DNA of 64,000 nucleotides from positions 496,001 through 560,000 of the forward strand of contig JAALGZ010000008.1 in NCBI GenBank assembly GCA_015227615.1. Direction: 5' to 3'. This document shows positions 22,201 through 34,372 of this stretch, one piece after another. Positions within the stretch are counted from its first letter, which is position 1. Every line of letters starts with the position of its first letter. The notes below the pieces were generated by a model, which was not told where the DNA came from, did not search any database, and saw only the letters and a list, made by a program, of their open reading frames with translations. The position numbers and the translations under genes are program-made. This DNA is from Labyrinthula sp. Ha (lineage: Eukaryota; Sar; Bigyra; Labyrinthulida; Labyrinthulaceae).

Positions 22201-25200
22201 ACCCTGAAGTTATTAAGCTACTGCACAGAGAATGTTCAAACCACTTATACGCTGAATTAAGTTATGCGAAAGATTAATTGAATGAGTCAAAGTGATCCCA
22301 AATATCTAGGAGCTTTTACCCCTACAAGTAACAGGACTGCAGGAAACATATACATCTGTGAACGAGAGTGGATTGTTGGCCAGAAAACGTAGGTTTTGGG
22401 ATACCTCAATGTTAGAAGGCGAAAACAATGGCCAAGGAAGTCAGAGATAGCGAAAGCATGTTCTCAATTTCTGATTGGATAATGTAGTAGCATTAATACA
22501 ATATGAGCTCCTAAGCAAAAAGAGTTTAAAAACATATAAAGCTATTCAGGTGTTATAGTCAGTCTATAAAACGATTGCTGGAATAAGGATAAATTTATCT
22601 GGAACGGTTAATAGCGAATACCAAGAAATATAATTTTGATGAAGTATTTGGAGATCCAATAACAACCTCTTGTATTGTCAAGTGATATATCTAAAAGAGA
22701 AATTGAACACTGGTGCCAACCAATTTCCGAAACGAATCTCAATAATACCATTGATACATACTCATCTACGCTACAAATATTAAGCCCGATAACAGATCCC
22801 TGTGGAATAATAGAACAGCAGGGAGGGAATACATAAATGGGATACTGAAAGCTTCTGAAGTATTGCGAAATTTGTCGCATATTCTATCCAAAATATATAC
22901 AGGTCAGACAAAGTATGTCAACAAGTGCATGAAAAGTTTTCCCTGGCAAGATAATACATATATACAAACAGAGACAAAAGTCAAACAATAATCCTACCTT
23001 ATTCCACCCAATTGTATTGTCCGACTTATCCTTAAATTTCTTAAAATAACTGCTAATACTAGACTGAAACTTGGGACTCAAATACTCCCTGTATAGTTAG
23101 CTGGGAACAATTAAAGTGCTTAAAGTGTTAAGTAGATAAGAATCTGAGCTGTAAATAAATATCAGCAATAAAATCTATTTCTACCTTGGCCTGGCTATAT
23201 TGTCAGAAATAAGATAGCAGATGGGGACAAGAAATATTCTGGAAAAAATTGTTGTGAACACTGTAATACAAATTTCTGTATTGAGTAATTACTTAAATAG
23301 CACGATTATAGTTGATTATGTACCTGAGCTTCAGATAAAAGTCGGCTCGGGATTTTGGCAATGAAATATGCAAAAACTGATCGTCCAAACCTAGTGTTAA
23401 TCTCAGGTACACCTTATTGCATTAAGCGCTATAGAGATACAAACAGTTAAAACAATATTTATGTTGGAACTTATTTTAAAAACATTAGTCTCTCTCTTTA
23501 TGTATATATTCTCTCTTACTGAAACAAAGGTTTATCTTGTCTGGAAATATTAAAGAGATAGCAAGGGTTTTCACTCACTTCAGTATACAATAAATCAAGG
23601 GTAAGGCTCATAAAAATCATTATGGCTGCATCATCATATCATAATGATGCACACTGGAAACTGAACAAAAAAGTGTCTCTTAACTGAACATATTTTCAGA
23701 AAATACCAAGAAAAATACATATAAAGTGCAAATCACCAGGTCTGGGATATAAGAAGTTATCCTCATTGCAGTAGACTTTGTCATGCTGTGGAAAAGAAAA
23801 TACGATGCAGCAGCGGAAGATACATTGGATAAAGAGTTAATCAGCTCAGACAATATATCCAGAACAGTCAAATAACACCCATGCAACAAGGAGCATATAA
23901 GATATAATGGAACCTTGGATATTCTCAGCTTTGGCAAAATATCTGCCAATTTCGAATTGATCTCTCCGAAAAAGGCTCAAATACCATGATTTGAGCTCAA
24001 AACAAACAGTTTAATGTTTTAAGAAGTTGTGATTCCCTTACCATCTCTTCCCAAGTAGTCAGAGATTTTCGAAAAGCCTCCCATACCAACCCGGCCCAGC
24101 GCCAACATATATTTCAACTTTTACATACAAGTACCGAGTCACACAACGCGGGAAAGTAACTGAGAAAATCCTGGGAGCTTCGAAATCCCGAGATCCCAAC
24201 AACTAATTTACCCGAGCTTAACTTTCCGACGTATACAATATAAGAAAAAACTCATTTTTACTGCGTTTCTGGTAACTCAATGTTACTTTAGAGCTCTCCA
24301 GGCTTCCACAGAAGCCGGGCGCCCACTTGTCGGCAGATGGAGAACCTCCTGGATCGTTAAAAGCAACATATAACTGGACTGAAGGAACAATTTCTGAAGT
24401 ACATGATTTCCAGGTCTGCAGCTTAACAAAGGCTACCAACTAACATATACTTAGGTTCTATGTTACTGATACCTACTGCCATACCCCAACCTACCAGCAT
24501 AATAGCATGCTATATCATGACGATTTAAATGAATAAGTCTTACCTCCAGAAAACCAACTGCCAGCACGAAGCGGAATCCCAGATTTTCACAAGAAACATA
24601 AGTTTATCACCTCATAGACATCCGTCTTACTTCGTTAACTTTCATAATCTCTTTTCCATATTCGGAGATATCGGGATATTTATCTCAGTCATAGGAAATA
24701 TCACCTTTGGTGATTTGATTTCGAATTGACACGGAGCTTGCACTGTATATATGGGGAAAACAAAAAATTGATCTCGGCATTACACCGTTTTGAGCTAGCG
24801 TACCTGCCAGAACCAAAATTCCTGGGAAATAACCAATTAGATCTTAGAGTAAAATCAACACCAATTTAAAATAAGACACCATAATTCACAAAACCAAGAG
24901 ACCAGGGAACTCGAAGACGGCATAACAGAGAATGTCAATAACATAATAGTAGTACTGGGATAAAAACATGGCAGGAACTGGATGGACTTCAGAGAAATGA
25001 CGCTGTATCAACTAAGTCCTAGAGCAATCACCACCATGGACTTACTAGCAGTCTAAGATTCGGAGATACATCTACTTTCCTTTCCATAACCATGTAGAAT
25101 TTATATCAACTTAGCAGCCATACACTTATTTCATATTACTCTTTTATGACTTTATAATGTGAATCTTAAGGTAATGAAAAACTCTTAAAGTACGGGAGAT

Positions 25201-26796
25201 AAATAGTCACTATAAAGATAGCGAATCCTATGCGCTAGCTCATTATGCAACTAAGACATGTCATTGCTACGCTTTGGCATACCTTAACCTCTGCTTGGTT
25301 TTTTCTTGCATAATTAGCTTTTAATGTTCTTAATAATTGAATATTTTTAGATGATTTAATGTCGTAACTTGGAAACTTTGCATTTTGGGTTTTGCTACTA
25401 AAAGTATGTTTCAGAAACTCTTCGTTTAAAGAGAAATGTACGACTCTAAGACCAGCTAATTAATGCGCTTTGTCATATGTACACCTCAGACTATCAACAA
25501 GACACAATATTTTCTGTTTGTCGTTCTTGGCTAAGCAGTGGTCTTTATGTATACTGTATGTGAGTTTAAGACAGTCTTCATTGTATATGGTGTACATTAC
25601 ATATAGATAATCTTTGGATAATGTTGTTGGATACGATAGCTAGACATCATTATCCAAGATGACTCAGCTTAATTTTCAGAAATGTAAAATGTCTTAATTG
25701 ACTTTAAAAACTTTATCTTGAAAAAACTGCATTAAAAGTCACAACCTTTCTTTAAAACCTCAAGTGTAGCCTTTGCTCGAATTCAATACCAAGTTCCTAT
25801 GAGGTAACAGTAAATATGTTTAGACTATCGAGGAGAAATTTTAGGACGCAAAAGAAATAAAGATGTATCTAGGCATAAGCAGTATTATTCACAAGCTGAG
25901 AAAATAAGTAAATAGTCGCATCAAGCTAGATTGCATGCTATTAAGCATTAAAATTTGAAAGGGAAATGGTTTTGAGATGTCTGTAGGGCTCTCAAAAGGC
26001 AATGACCAAAAGCATTTCCACTGTTAAAATCAAGTTAAAAAGTGAAATTTAGCACTACCTAGGTTGTATAAATTATGACTATTATGGAAGGTTCATTGCG
26101 GTGTTAAACTTATTTGTGCGGCACTCCACATATCAGTCAATATTCCAAATTATCTAACTCCAGTTTTAATTAAGTAGCGTATAGATAGCCTATTAATGAA
26201 AGTAACATATATTTAAACCTCTAATATTTTTAATTTTGATGCTAACTCAAAGAGATTCTTTCCTTGTTGGCCAAAATCTCTGCAGGAGTTATTTTTTTTG
26301 GAGCAAGAGTTTCTCGCTCTGAAGAAATATGAACTCCACCGCCTATCTCTAGACAGGTTCCTTAAAAAAAAGAATTTAACCTTTTTAAAATCAATTTTTC
26401 TAAAACTTCCAATCCATCAATACCTTCAAAACATATCATAGAGCGTTCTCAATCAATTTTTCAAGAATTATGTTTTCTCTTTTCTTATCTTTCATTTTTT
26501 AGTACTAAAAGATTAATTCCCAGTTAATATTCAAAAGATTTAGTTTAAATCACTCGTCCTAAAAAAAGGCATTTTTCCTCTGTATCTATATTAATTTGTT
26601 ATTCAGTTGTTGGTTCATTCTAGTAGAGGTATATCAACTAAGTATAAACAATTCCCTCGAAGATGTGTCAATCACTTCTGTGGTTGAAGAAAATACACAA
26701 TACAGAATTACTGTGTATCTTGTTGCCAAAAACCACATTTGCAAGAGCAAAAAATAGCCACACAACGTGCATCTCGAAAGAATTTCAACAAAAACA
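19294..26796. other. Long gene desert with a possible LINE trace
   Basis: About 7.5 kb with no convincing host gene. Frames are at most 90 codons. The only family-like text is the PQGSV segment near 22.8 kb, listed separately. Base composition is patchy: about 24.05-24.40 kb is richer in G and C than its surroundings, suggesting a patchwork of old insertions. No LTR pair or tandem array is visible. Confidence 0.5.
22608..22880 (-). mobile_element. Possible LINE reverse-transcriptase fragment
   Basis: A 90-codon open stretch on the minus strand contains IPQGSVIGL, which resembles the PQGSVLGPLL motif of non-LTR reverse transcriptases. In intact LINEs that motif is followed within about 50 residues by a YADD catalytic box; I do not see one here. 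The match is short and could be chance. If real, it is a small, heavily decayed piece. Confidence 0.25.
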
Positions 26797-27993
26797 ATGC
26801 GGCGGACCTCTAGCACATTGCAGCTAGCTCCACAGCCATCTAAATACCCCCCCAGGTCTAAATCTGACTTGAAATTATCTGCAACTGATTACTTAGCTTC
26901 CCCAGTGTCTCAAATGTCACTGTCCGAAACACGTTTTGAGTTCATAGACGAACAAATAACAGATGATTTACGATATCAGATGATCGATAGTGATTTGCAT
27001 TCATACGCAGATAAAATAGAAGGAAGTCTTTTTAAGAGCCAGTATTTCGATGGTGTTGATTCTTACCTTGATGAACATGATCAAGAACAAACAGACTCAG
27101 AAGAAGTGTTTGAATTCCCAATATCAAATCTAGAAGATGAGGAAACGCAAATTATAGAAGATGAGGAAATTTTTTCGGAGGAAGAAGTTCAAACTGATGT
27201 AGAAAGTTTTGCTATGCTGGAAGATGACATTGGTAGATGGGATGATTGTTTTTTGCAAGTTCCACATTCAGAAAATTTTGAGAATGAAATTTTACAACTA
27301 AAAGAAGAAGAAATAGATGATTCAGATTCTTCATTAATAGAAATTGAAATTGAGAGACCAATTGTCCAAGAGCCTCGAAATTTAGTTTTCAGAGGAACTT
27401 TTCTTTCACCAAATTTCAAGAAAACAGAGTCTAAAATTAAAAACACAAAAGTAAAAGTTACTAAAGAACAAAAGAAGAGGGAAGTATCTGCAGTTCCAAA
27501 AATTTCAATACCAACTCCTGCAGAGAAAAATGAAAAGAAAAAAGAAGTTAAAAAGAAAAAACCTTTGGTGAATGTAGAGAAAGAAATTAAGACTCCAAAA
27601 AAGAGAGGAAGACCGCGAAAATATCCCCAATCTTATGAACAAAACTCTGTCAAGAAATATAAGAATAAAACAAGTTTAAATTTATGGGAGAAATACCCAG
27701 AGATGAATAGATTAAATATGGAAGGCTTCAAGAAAGAAGATGTGGGTGGATCGAGTAGTTTCGATGGTAAGAAGGAGGGAGCAAGTATAGAAGGAAAGAT
27801 TTTGTATACTGCAAAAGAACGAAAAGAAGCACTGAATAGATATGTAAGTAAAAGAGGATTAAGAGATTGGAGAAAAAAGATAAAATATCCTGTTCGTAAA
27901 AGATTTGCAGATTCTAGGTTACGCGTGAAAGGAAGGTTTATTAAGAAAAGTGATGAAGATAAAATACGGGAAGCGTTGCTTCTTATACATTGA
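26797..27993 (+). CDS. CCT-domain protein with AT-hook
   Basis: The protein is 398 aa from the ATG at 26,797; an in-frame GTG 30 nt upstream is unlikely to be used. Its C-terminus is a clear CCT motif (CONSTANS, CO-like, TOC1) at about 340-385: ALNRYVSKRGLRDWRKKIKY, then VRKRFADSRLRVKGRFIKK. In plants this domain mediates nuclear import, DNA binding and pairing with NF-Y/HAP factors. A classic AT-hook core (KKRGRPRKYP) lies near 267-276 inside a Lys-rich tract. Residues about 70-190 are strongly acidic, a possible activation region. No B-box zinc finger or receiver domain is present, so it is neither a CO-like nor a PRR protein in the strict sense. It is likely a nuclear regulator. It is tail to tail with ARS2/SERRATE, 40 bp between stops. 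Confidence 0.85.
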   Translation: MRRTSSTLQLAPQPSKYPPRSKSDLKLSATDYLASPVSQMSLSETRFEFIDEQITDDLRYQMIDSDLHSYADKIEGSLFKSQYFDGVDSYLDEHDQEQTDSEEVFEFPISNLEDEETQIIEDEEIFSEEEVQTDVESFAMLEDDIGRWDDCFLQVPHSENFENEILQLKEEEIDDSDSSLIEIEIERPIVQEPRNLVFRGTFLSPNFKKTESKIKNTKVKVTKEQKKREVSAVPKISIPTPAEKNEKKKEVKKKKPLVNVEKEIKTPKKRGRPRKYPQSYEQNSVKKYKNKTSLNLWEKYPEMNRLNMEGFKKEDVGGSSSFDGKKEGASIEGKILYTAKERKEALNRYVSKRGLRDWRKKIKYPVRKRFADSRLRVKGRFIKKSDEDKIREALLLIH

Positions 27994-28033
27994 TTTTTTT
28001 TTTTACGTAATTTTATTCTGATATGTAAAAATA

Positions 28034-29729
28034 CTAAAGCGCTAAGAAATTAAGCGAAGTTCTTGCTTTAGGAATTGGTTTTGATCTGCTTCTTTCTTTA
28101 TAACTTTTTTCAGGTGACTTCTGCTCGTACGAAGAGAAATCTTGATATTTTAAAATCTCTTCAACACTTTCAATAGGCTTTACTTTGCTTTCGAAAAACG
28201 AAGTTTTCAATGCTCTTCTCTTTGTTTTTTTCATTGCTTCTTCCATCCCTTCTGGGTGCTTTGATTCAAGATGCTTTTGCAGAAAACTCATCCCCCGAAA
28301 CTTCTTTTCGCACAATAGGCACTTGAATTTATCTTCAGCTTCTTTCAAACTATTTGAAGAGACAAACCTAGAGAAATATTTTTCTTTTAGCTTTTCAAAG
28401 TGGTTTTCATTAACTTGTATTCTTTCTCCTTCCCTTTGAACTTCATCCACTAAATTTTCATAAATTTTATCAAAACCGCGTTCATAACTTTCATAATCCG
28501 TGACAATTGTATTTTCATCAAACTTCGGCCTTAACCTTGGCAGAACAGCCAAATGAAGCAAATCACCTTCATCGGAATATTTTCTTCCAGCATAATAGCA
28601 AACATAATATATCCTTCTCAAATATAGTAATACAATATCGAGTTTAGCAGTTCTTAACTTACCTGCATTCTCTTCAAAAGTAGCAAAAAAAGTTTTTGTA
28701 TCATCTCTTTGTAGAACAGATTCTATGCCGTCACCTTCGGACAAATATTTTTCATCCAATAACTTGGCCAACTTTAAACTGTTTTCCAGATCCTTTTTTA
28801 TCCTTGAAGGCTGTGCAAATAGAATGTGAGTCAATTTATTATAAAACAACTTTTGAGGAATAAATTCAATCTTCCCTTGCAAAAATATATCCCGTTTTTC
28901 TAACAATTCTTGTCGATCTTCAGCATTTCCAAATACTAACCAACAGCTTCTGTCTAACATTTCTCTCTTAGAATGTACTGGATTACTGAATAAAAAAGAA
29001 ATTTCAGCGTTGGGAACAATTTCTTTTACAGCAGATGAAAAACTTTCCTTGCTCAGTTTCAGTGAAATTTTTGGGACAAAAACAACTAAATCCCTTGGAT
29101 AATGATTCCCAACAACGACTTCATCTTCCTTTGTTTCTTCTATTGTCTTTATTCGCTCATACTCTTCCTTTGAAGATGCAAAAGATTGAAGTTTAATATA
29201 TTTGATGAGAGTTTCTGAAGCTGTCAGAGACGTAAAATCTGATTTTAACAAGTTGAAATTATTTCTAAAAGCTAATTTTTGTTTTTGGAAAACTTTTTTT
29301 TGATTTTCAAGTTGATATTCATCCAAGAACCATTCCTCTTCACAGTGATCTTCAAAGTAATCAGTTTCTTGATTATAAACAAAATCAGAAACGTATTTCT
29401 TATACCTATTTACTAAATAAGTTAAATCTTCGTATAGCTTTCCTGATTTAGAAATATATCGATTTTTATCTAACCAACTATCAAAATTCAAAACAGGCTT
29501 CCTTCTCTTAAAATTATCTGAAATTTACAATTCCACAAATAAAATTTACCTCTTGCACCTGGTTTCTTTTGTTTTTCTGGTGACTTTGGTTTTTGTTTAA
29601 TAAGCGAGTCCTCCTGTTCTGCAACCTGTTTTGTTGCCCTTTGACGCTGAAGCTTAAGCAAAAACAAATACTTACTTTATATGAGATATTTTCTGCATCA
29701 GTTTCTCTACGTCTCTTTGCAGCGTCCAT
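28034..29729 (-). CDS. ARS2/SERRATE homologue, three exons
   Basis: Exons are 29,729-29,676, 29,646-29,550 and 29,517-28,034, giving about 544 aa with introns of 29 and 32 nt. The join reads MDAAKRRRETDAENISYK, RQRATKQ..., then DNFKRRKPVLNFDSWLDKN. The region after it matches the SERRATE/ARS2 N-terminal domain (FDSWL, a long helical span, EEEWFLDEYQ). Near residue 455 comes the single C2H2 finger (FKCLLCEKKFRG, then KHLESKHPE) typical of ARS2. ARS2/SERRATE links the nuclear cap-binding complex to RNA fates: small-RNA processing, transcript decay and 3'-end formation. The basic start and Lys-rich tail fit a nuclear protein. It is shorter than the animal and plant forms (700-880 aa), lacking much of the disordered ends. 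Confidence 0.85.
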
Positions 29730-31930
29730 ATACTGTTTTTGCTTGAAAAATGATCAAGACTTTGAGATTATCTATGGTACTCAAATTCAAGAGATGATGC
29801 TTTAATTTAACAATGTGGTTGAGTCAGAGGATGTGATCAAGCTGTGTTCAAGTAATCTCACGTGGTTTGTAGGTTTTTGCTTGATGGCTATTTCGAGATG
29901 TGTCAATTTTGGGTTATTTTTGCTATTCGTTATCCTTACAGATTTTGAAAATAGAGACTTTGCATAAGTTCAAGGATATTAAGACTAGCGCAAATTCTGA
30001 ACTATAAAACCCTTTCGGAACCTATTTATTAATCCAAAAATATGATTTATAGCTTATTAGTTGAGATTCAAAACATACCACTCTAAGATTTCATTGTTTC
30101 TAATCTCGTAGAATTAGTGCAAAGTCGCACATCAATGCCAATAGTCCTTTTCCTGAAGCCAAGAACTTTAAATAATATTTTGAACCAAATGTGATTAGTT
30201 ATTTAATAAAATAACTATTTAAATAAGCAATCAATTACTAAATATATGTCTTTTTAAATGGCTCTAAACATTTTTTCTTAGATATACTATAACCTGAATA
30301 CCTGACTTTTCCAACCCCAGTATGGGTAATTCTTCTAAACTATATTGTACTAGGCTTTATCGCATAACACAGTCCCCATGAAGGTGGATACATAAAAATA
30401 CTTAACAACTTTTGATGGCACAAATGTTTTGGAAAATTTCAAGAAGTCTTGATTATGCTGAGTTTGAACTTCACTTCCAGCGTAATATACTAAATAAATG
30501 CTCCTTTTAAGCTCTCTACACCTTCTCATACGGTAGTTGTAAACTATAAGCTACCATTAATAAAACCAGAATAAAACGAATGCCTTTCTGTTTAACCAGC
30601 ACCATTAGAAAAAAGTTTTTCAAACCCCAAATCCGCTTAGAAAACGGAGGGAAAATTATGGATTTTTGTTTTACTATGTCAATACTAATACCACGATTGT
30701 ACATAATTCAAAGTAAGATGCATCGCAACTTTTTGTTCATCATGGATAGGTTTAGTTCACAAGCCTGTGCTCGCTGCTCTATGACTACTTTACTCTCGTG
30801 AAAGTATTGATGTAACAAAACTTTTATGCAGCAAATTCAACGCATCTACGCTTCCATGCAGACATCTACATTCGTCTTCATTGTCTTTATGCAGCCGATT
30901 AGGGAAAAGAGGTTGCTTTGAATTACTTAAAATGTTCTATGGAAATGAAAATCTTAAATGCAGAAAGAATGCACAGGCTGAATAAGCTCATAGAATAGTC
31001 AAGAAACATTCAAGACAAACTACTTTTGGGGAATAACTTCATGCTTTGATACCAGGTTCTACTTTACTAGATACAAGGAAACTACCTAAAAAAGTGGTCT
31101 TTTCTTCCAAACCTGTATAAGTAATGGTAAAATGATCATCGCGATGCAGAACACATATGTCATAGATTGTCATTTATAAATTCAACCATTGATGTAACCT
31201 CTAGGGAATTTTTCTGTCATTGGCTGGCCTTTTTAGAGCTTAACACACCTCTAGATAGATGTTTACTTCGTTTAAATTTTTTTTCTTTCTAGAAGCAGAT
31301 AAGAAATAATAAAAAAAAATTGAGGCATGCACAAATTTTTTCAGCGACCAGAGATTCTTTAATTAACTAAGCCAAAAAAATCACTGAAAAATATCTAAAA
31401 ACACGACAAAATGAGTCCATTTAACAAGGTTTGGTTTCCTCCTATACATCATGCGTTAGAGGGACATAGCTTGTTCCCAAAATCTTAGGATAATAGAAAC
31501 CTTCTACACACTGCAGTTGCGAGACTTCAATCATCAGAACAGATTCTTGTATTCCTTTTTCAAAAGGGAGACTATAGTGCGGTTAGCATGAAATTCTCTT
31601 CAAGTTTGATTTAAGATGTATAATTAGTTGGCGTAAATAAAGAATCCGAACTTATTAAGGTCTATGGACATCAATAACTCCTGACATAAACCAGTGGCAC
31701 GAAACCTGGGCAAATTTCCTGTAGCTATTATATGTGTTATCCAGTTAACCTGAGTTTTCTTTGTTGGTCTATCTTGACTAATTTTTCTTTATTTATTGCA
31801 TATTTCACAGTTTTAGTTGAACGAACTACTCTTAGAATATTTTTTAGAGTAAATGATACAAACTTGTATACCAACTATTAGTTTATTTATTAGTCACTTT
31901 CTTTTTTCTACATAATTTCTCGCTTCGGAA
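29730..31930. other. Intergenic region, no recognisable content
   Basis: About 2.2 kb of AT-rich sequence between the ARS2 start and the LtrA-family upstream region. The open frames (the longest about 73 codons) overlap each other on opposite strands and match nothing I know. Confidence 0.5.
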
Positions 31931-31960
31931 CTCGATCGCGGAGTAACTAAGGCACCGCTT

Positions 31961-32066
31961 TCGTTAGCGTTGGAACGGCAACTAGATCTTATTAACGTTA
32001 GTGAAGTTACACGCAATAAAAAGGATATTTTTAATAACGTTAGAACTAAATCTTTAACGCTAACGA
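31961..32066. promoter_or_regulatory. Cluster of AACGTTAG / AACGCTAACG motifs
   Basis: An 11-bp perfect inverted repeat, TCGTTAGCGTT at 31,961-31,971 and AACGCTAACGA at 32,056-32,066, encloses two direct copies of AACGTTAG at 31,994-32,001 and 32,036-32,043. The cluster lies about 180-280 bp upstream of the LtrA-family ATG. Four copies of an AACGYTA core within 106 bp of AT-rich DNA suggest binding sites for a dimeric factor; a Myb-type site (core AACGG/AACGT) is one guess. Confidence 0.4.
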
Positions 32067-32242
32067 GGACTAGATAATACCCATACGGAATACAACAGTG
32101 TGGCATTACTGAAACGAACCTTTTTCTTGAAACAGTTTCATCAACGAGAGATAAGAGTAAATACGGTATACATAACGTGAAAGGACAAATAGAAAAAGAC
32201 TATAGCAAGCTTAAAAACTAACCAAAAAGAAAAATCCTCTTC

Positions 32243-34372
32243 ATGAAGAAAACATCAGCTATCTCCTCTAACTCTTCATCCGACGATAAGAACTCGAACT
32301 TCAAACTAAACAGCCTGTCTACTTCCTCCGAAGGTTTCAATGGCGCTGAAGAACTACATGATTTTGTCGATGATGAAAAAAAGAGGCACTCAAGACAATT
32401 CTATAGGGTATTTTTTTCATCTTTTTAACCGTATAGCCCCCTGAAGTGCGTCAATTTTGGGGTGACGACCAAGATGAACTCGAAACAGATTGGCTCGAAT
32501 TGTTTTACGATCTCATTTACGTTGCTGCTGCTTTTCAACTAGGAGAACAACTGGAAGCCGATGTTTCAAAAGAAAACTTTTCCAATGGATTATTGTTTTT
32601 CTGTGCTCAATATTCTGCAATGTTTACAATTTGGGTTTCGAGAACATTTTACGTGTCTCGATTTATCGTTAGATCAACATATCATAAAATACTAGATATG
32701 TTTGAAGCAATGACAGTTGCATTTTGTGCTCTTTTTATCGGAACTTCAGCCGAGATTTTACAATTTAATAGGTTTGATGAAGATAACTCTGATTTAAATA
32801 TTTCTTCTATTCGAATTTTAGCTGATGAGAAGGAATCAGAAGAACTTGTTGATTTTAATTTTCTCGCTGGGTTTACATTAGGATTAATAATACTTGGTAT
32901 AATTTACAGCGCTCGATATTTAGAGTTGGTTTTTGTTGATTTGGAAGAAAAAGAAAAAGAACAACTGATTAAATCCTTGGCTACAAGGTCAGTGCAACGC
33001 CAAGTATGCTTTTTCTCCATATGTTTATTTCAAAGCTTGTTATTATTATTTTTGGAGGTACGGCTTTTTCTTGCGCAGCAACTGGTTTTATTGAGATTGG
33101 AGTTTCGCTTCTAATTGCGATTCCAATTTTTGGTTCAACTGTTTTGTTTTTTCTGTATATATTGGTTTACTTTTTTATTTTTAGAGCTACAAAAAATAAA
33201 ATATATAAACCATCAATTCCAATCCACGTTGCGTTTTTCATTCGACGTGCAGGAGAATTTAAAATGTATTTTTTTTTGGAGTTCTCAATTTTAGGTTGAT
33301 GCTTGGCGAAGGAATTTTACAGATTATTATTCTTACAATAGATGATTCGTATGTAATGCAGCATTTTATTATATTTGCGTTGTGTTTTTTAGTAATTGCG
33401 TTGATGCAATATCTTTCATATTACGTTTTACCTTATGAACCAAAAGATCACTGTTATAGAAAATCAAAATCTCGAGGCGCTTTTTTACAAGTTGTCCAAC
33501 AAGCTTATTTTGGTTCTTTAATTGCTCTTGGAGTAGGTGTAAAAACTGTATTGAAAACAGCATCAGAATCTAAAGTAGAGAGTCAATCACAATACGCGTT
33601 TCTTTTGGGGTCCTCATTATTCGCTGCTTGTTTTTCTCTTGCTTTACAAAATATTCTTCATGCAGGACTTTTGGAAATCATGTTTTGTTCTGTATTAAGA
33701 GAAACATTTGAGACTGAAAAGACAATGAAACACTTTAAGGAAGAATGGGAAAAACCAGGAAATGTAAATGTTAGGAGAATTAGTGCTGTTACTATTTCTT
33801 TAGTGTTTCCTGTCACATTTTTTTTTTATCCGATGTTTTTTTCCAATGATATTAATCCTTTTACTCTTCTTGGGGTTAGTGTGTTTTTATTAGTGGTTGA
33901 AGTCTTCATTTTTAAAATTGAAAAAGGAAAAGTGTTTCATGACACTGATAGTGAATTTAACATTGAAAACTTTTCAGAAGAATTTAATAATGTTGATGAA
34001 GTAGAGAAAAAACAGACTGATTTTTTTAGTCTTAATCGAAGTAAAGTGATTGAAAAATTTCAGTCCATGAGAATTGGTAGTAAGGAGGAATTAATGGGTG
34101 ACAAATTGCAAAATTACTTGGAAGCAAAGAGAGAGAAACTTTCTTACATGTTAAAGTACAGTCATCATCACCTTGCGTCTCTTCAAGAAACGGCAAGAAG
34201 CTGCTCAGGAGCAGATGTTGATGAGTTGCTCAAAGAATTAGAGCACATTCAAGTAATTAACTCTATGGCAATTAGAAGTCTTACCAAAATGAAACCACTG
34301 CTTACAAGCAATGAGCCTGCTGTAAACACTGAAGATGTCTTTGTCGAAAAAGAATCTAAGGTATCAGTTTAG
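32243..34372 (+). CDS. LtrA-family multi-span membrane protein, four exons
   Basis: Exons: 32,243-32,407, 32,437-33,003, 33,036-33,265 and 33,295-34,372; introns of 29, 32 and 29 nt. The product is about 679 aa. Across the first splice it reads HSRQFYR|PPEVRQFWGD, then the LtrA (low temperature requirement A) signature: TDWLELFYDLIYVAAAFQLG. Another family block, RRAGEFKMLMLGEGILQI, is completed by splicing intron 3, which confirms the model. About 10 hydrophobic helices are spread over residues 75-510, followed by a soluble coiled tail (about 520-679). LtrA was named from a Listeria locus needed for growth in the cold; its biochemical role is not established. The family is best known from bacteria and also occurs in some protists and fungi. 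Confidence 0.85.

Noticed and set aside
22608-22880. LINE element as a firm call
   Set aside because: Only PQGSVIG supports it. There is no catalytic YADD box and no endonuclease, so I kept it at low confidence.
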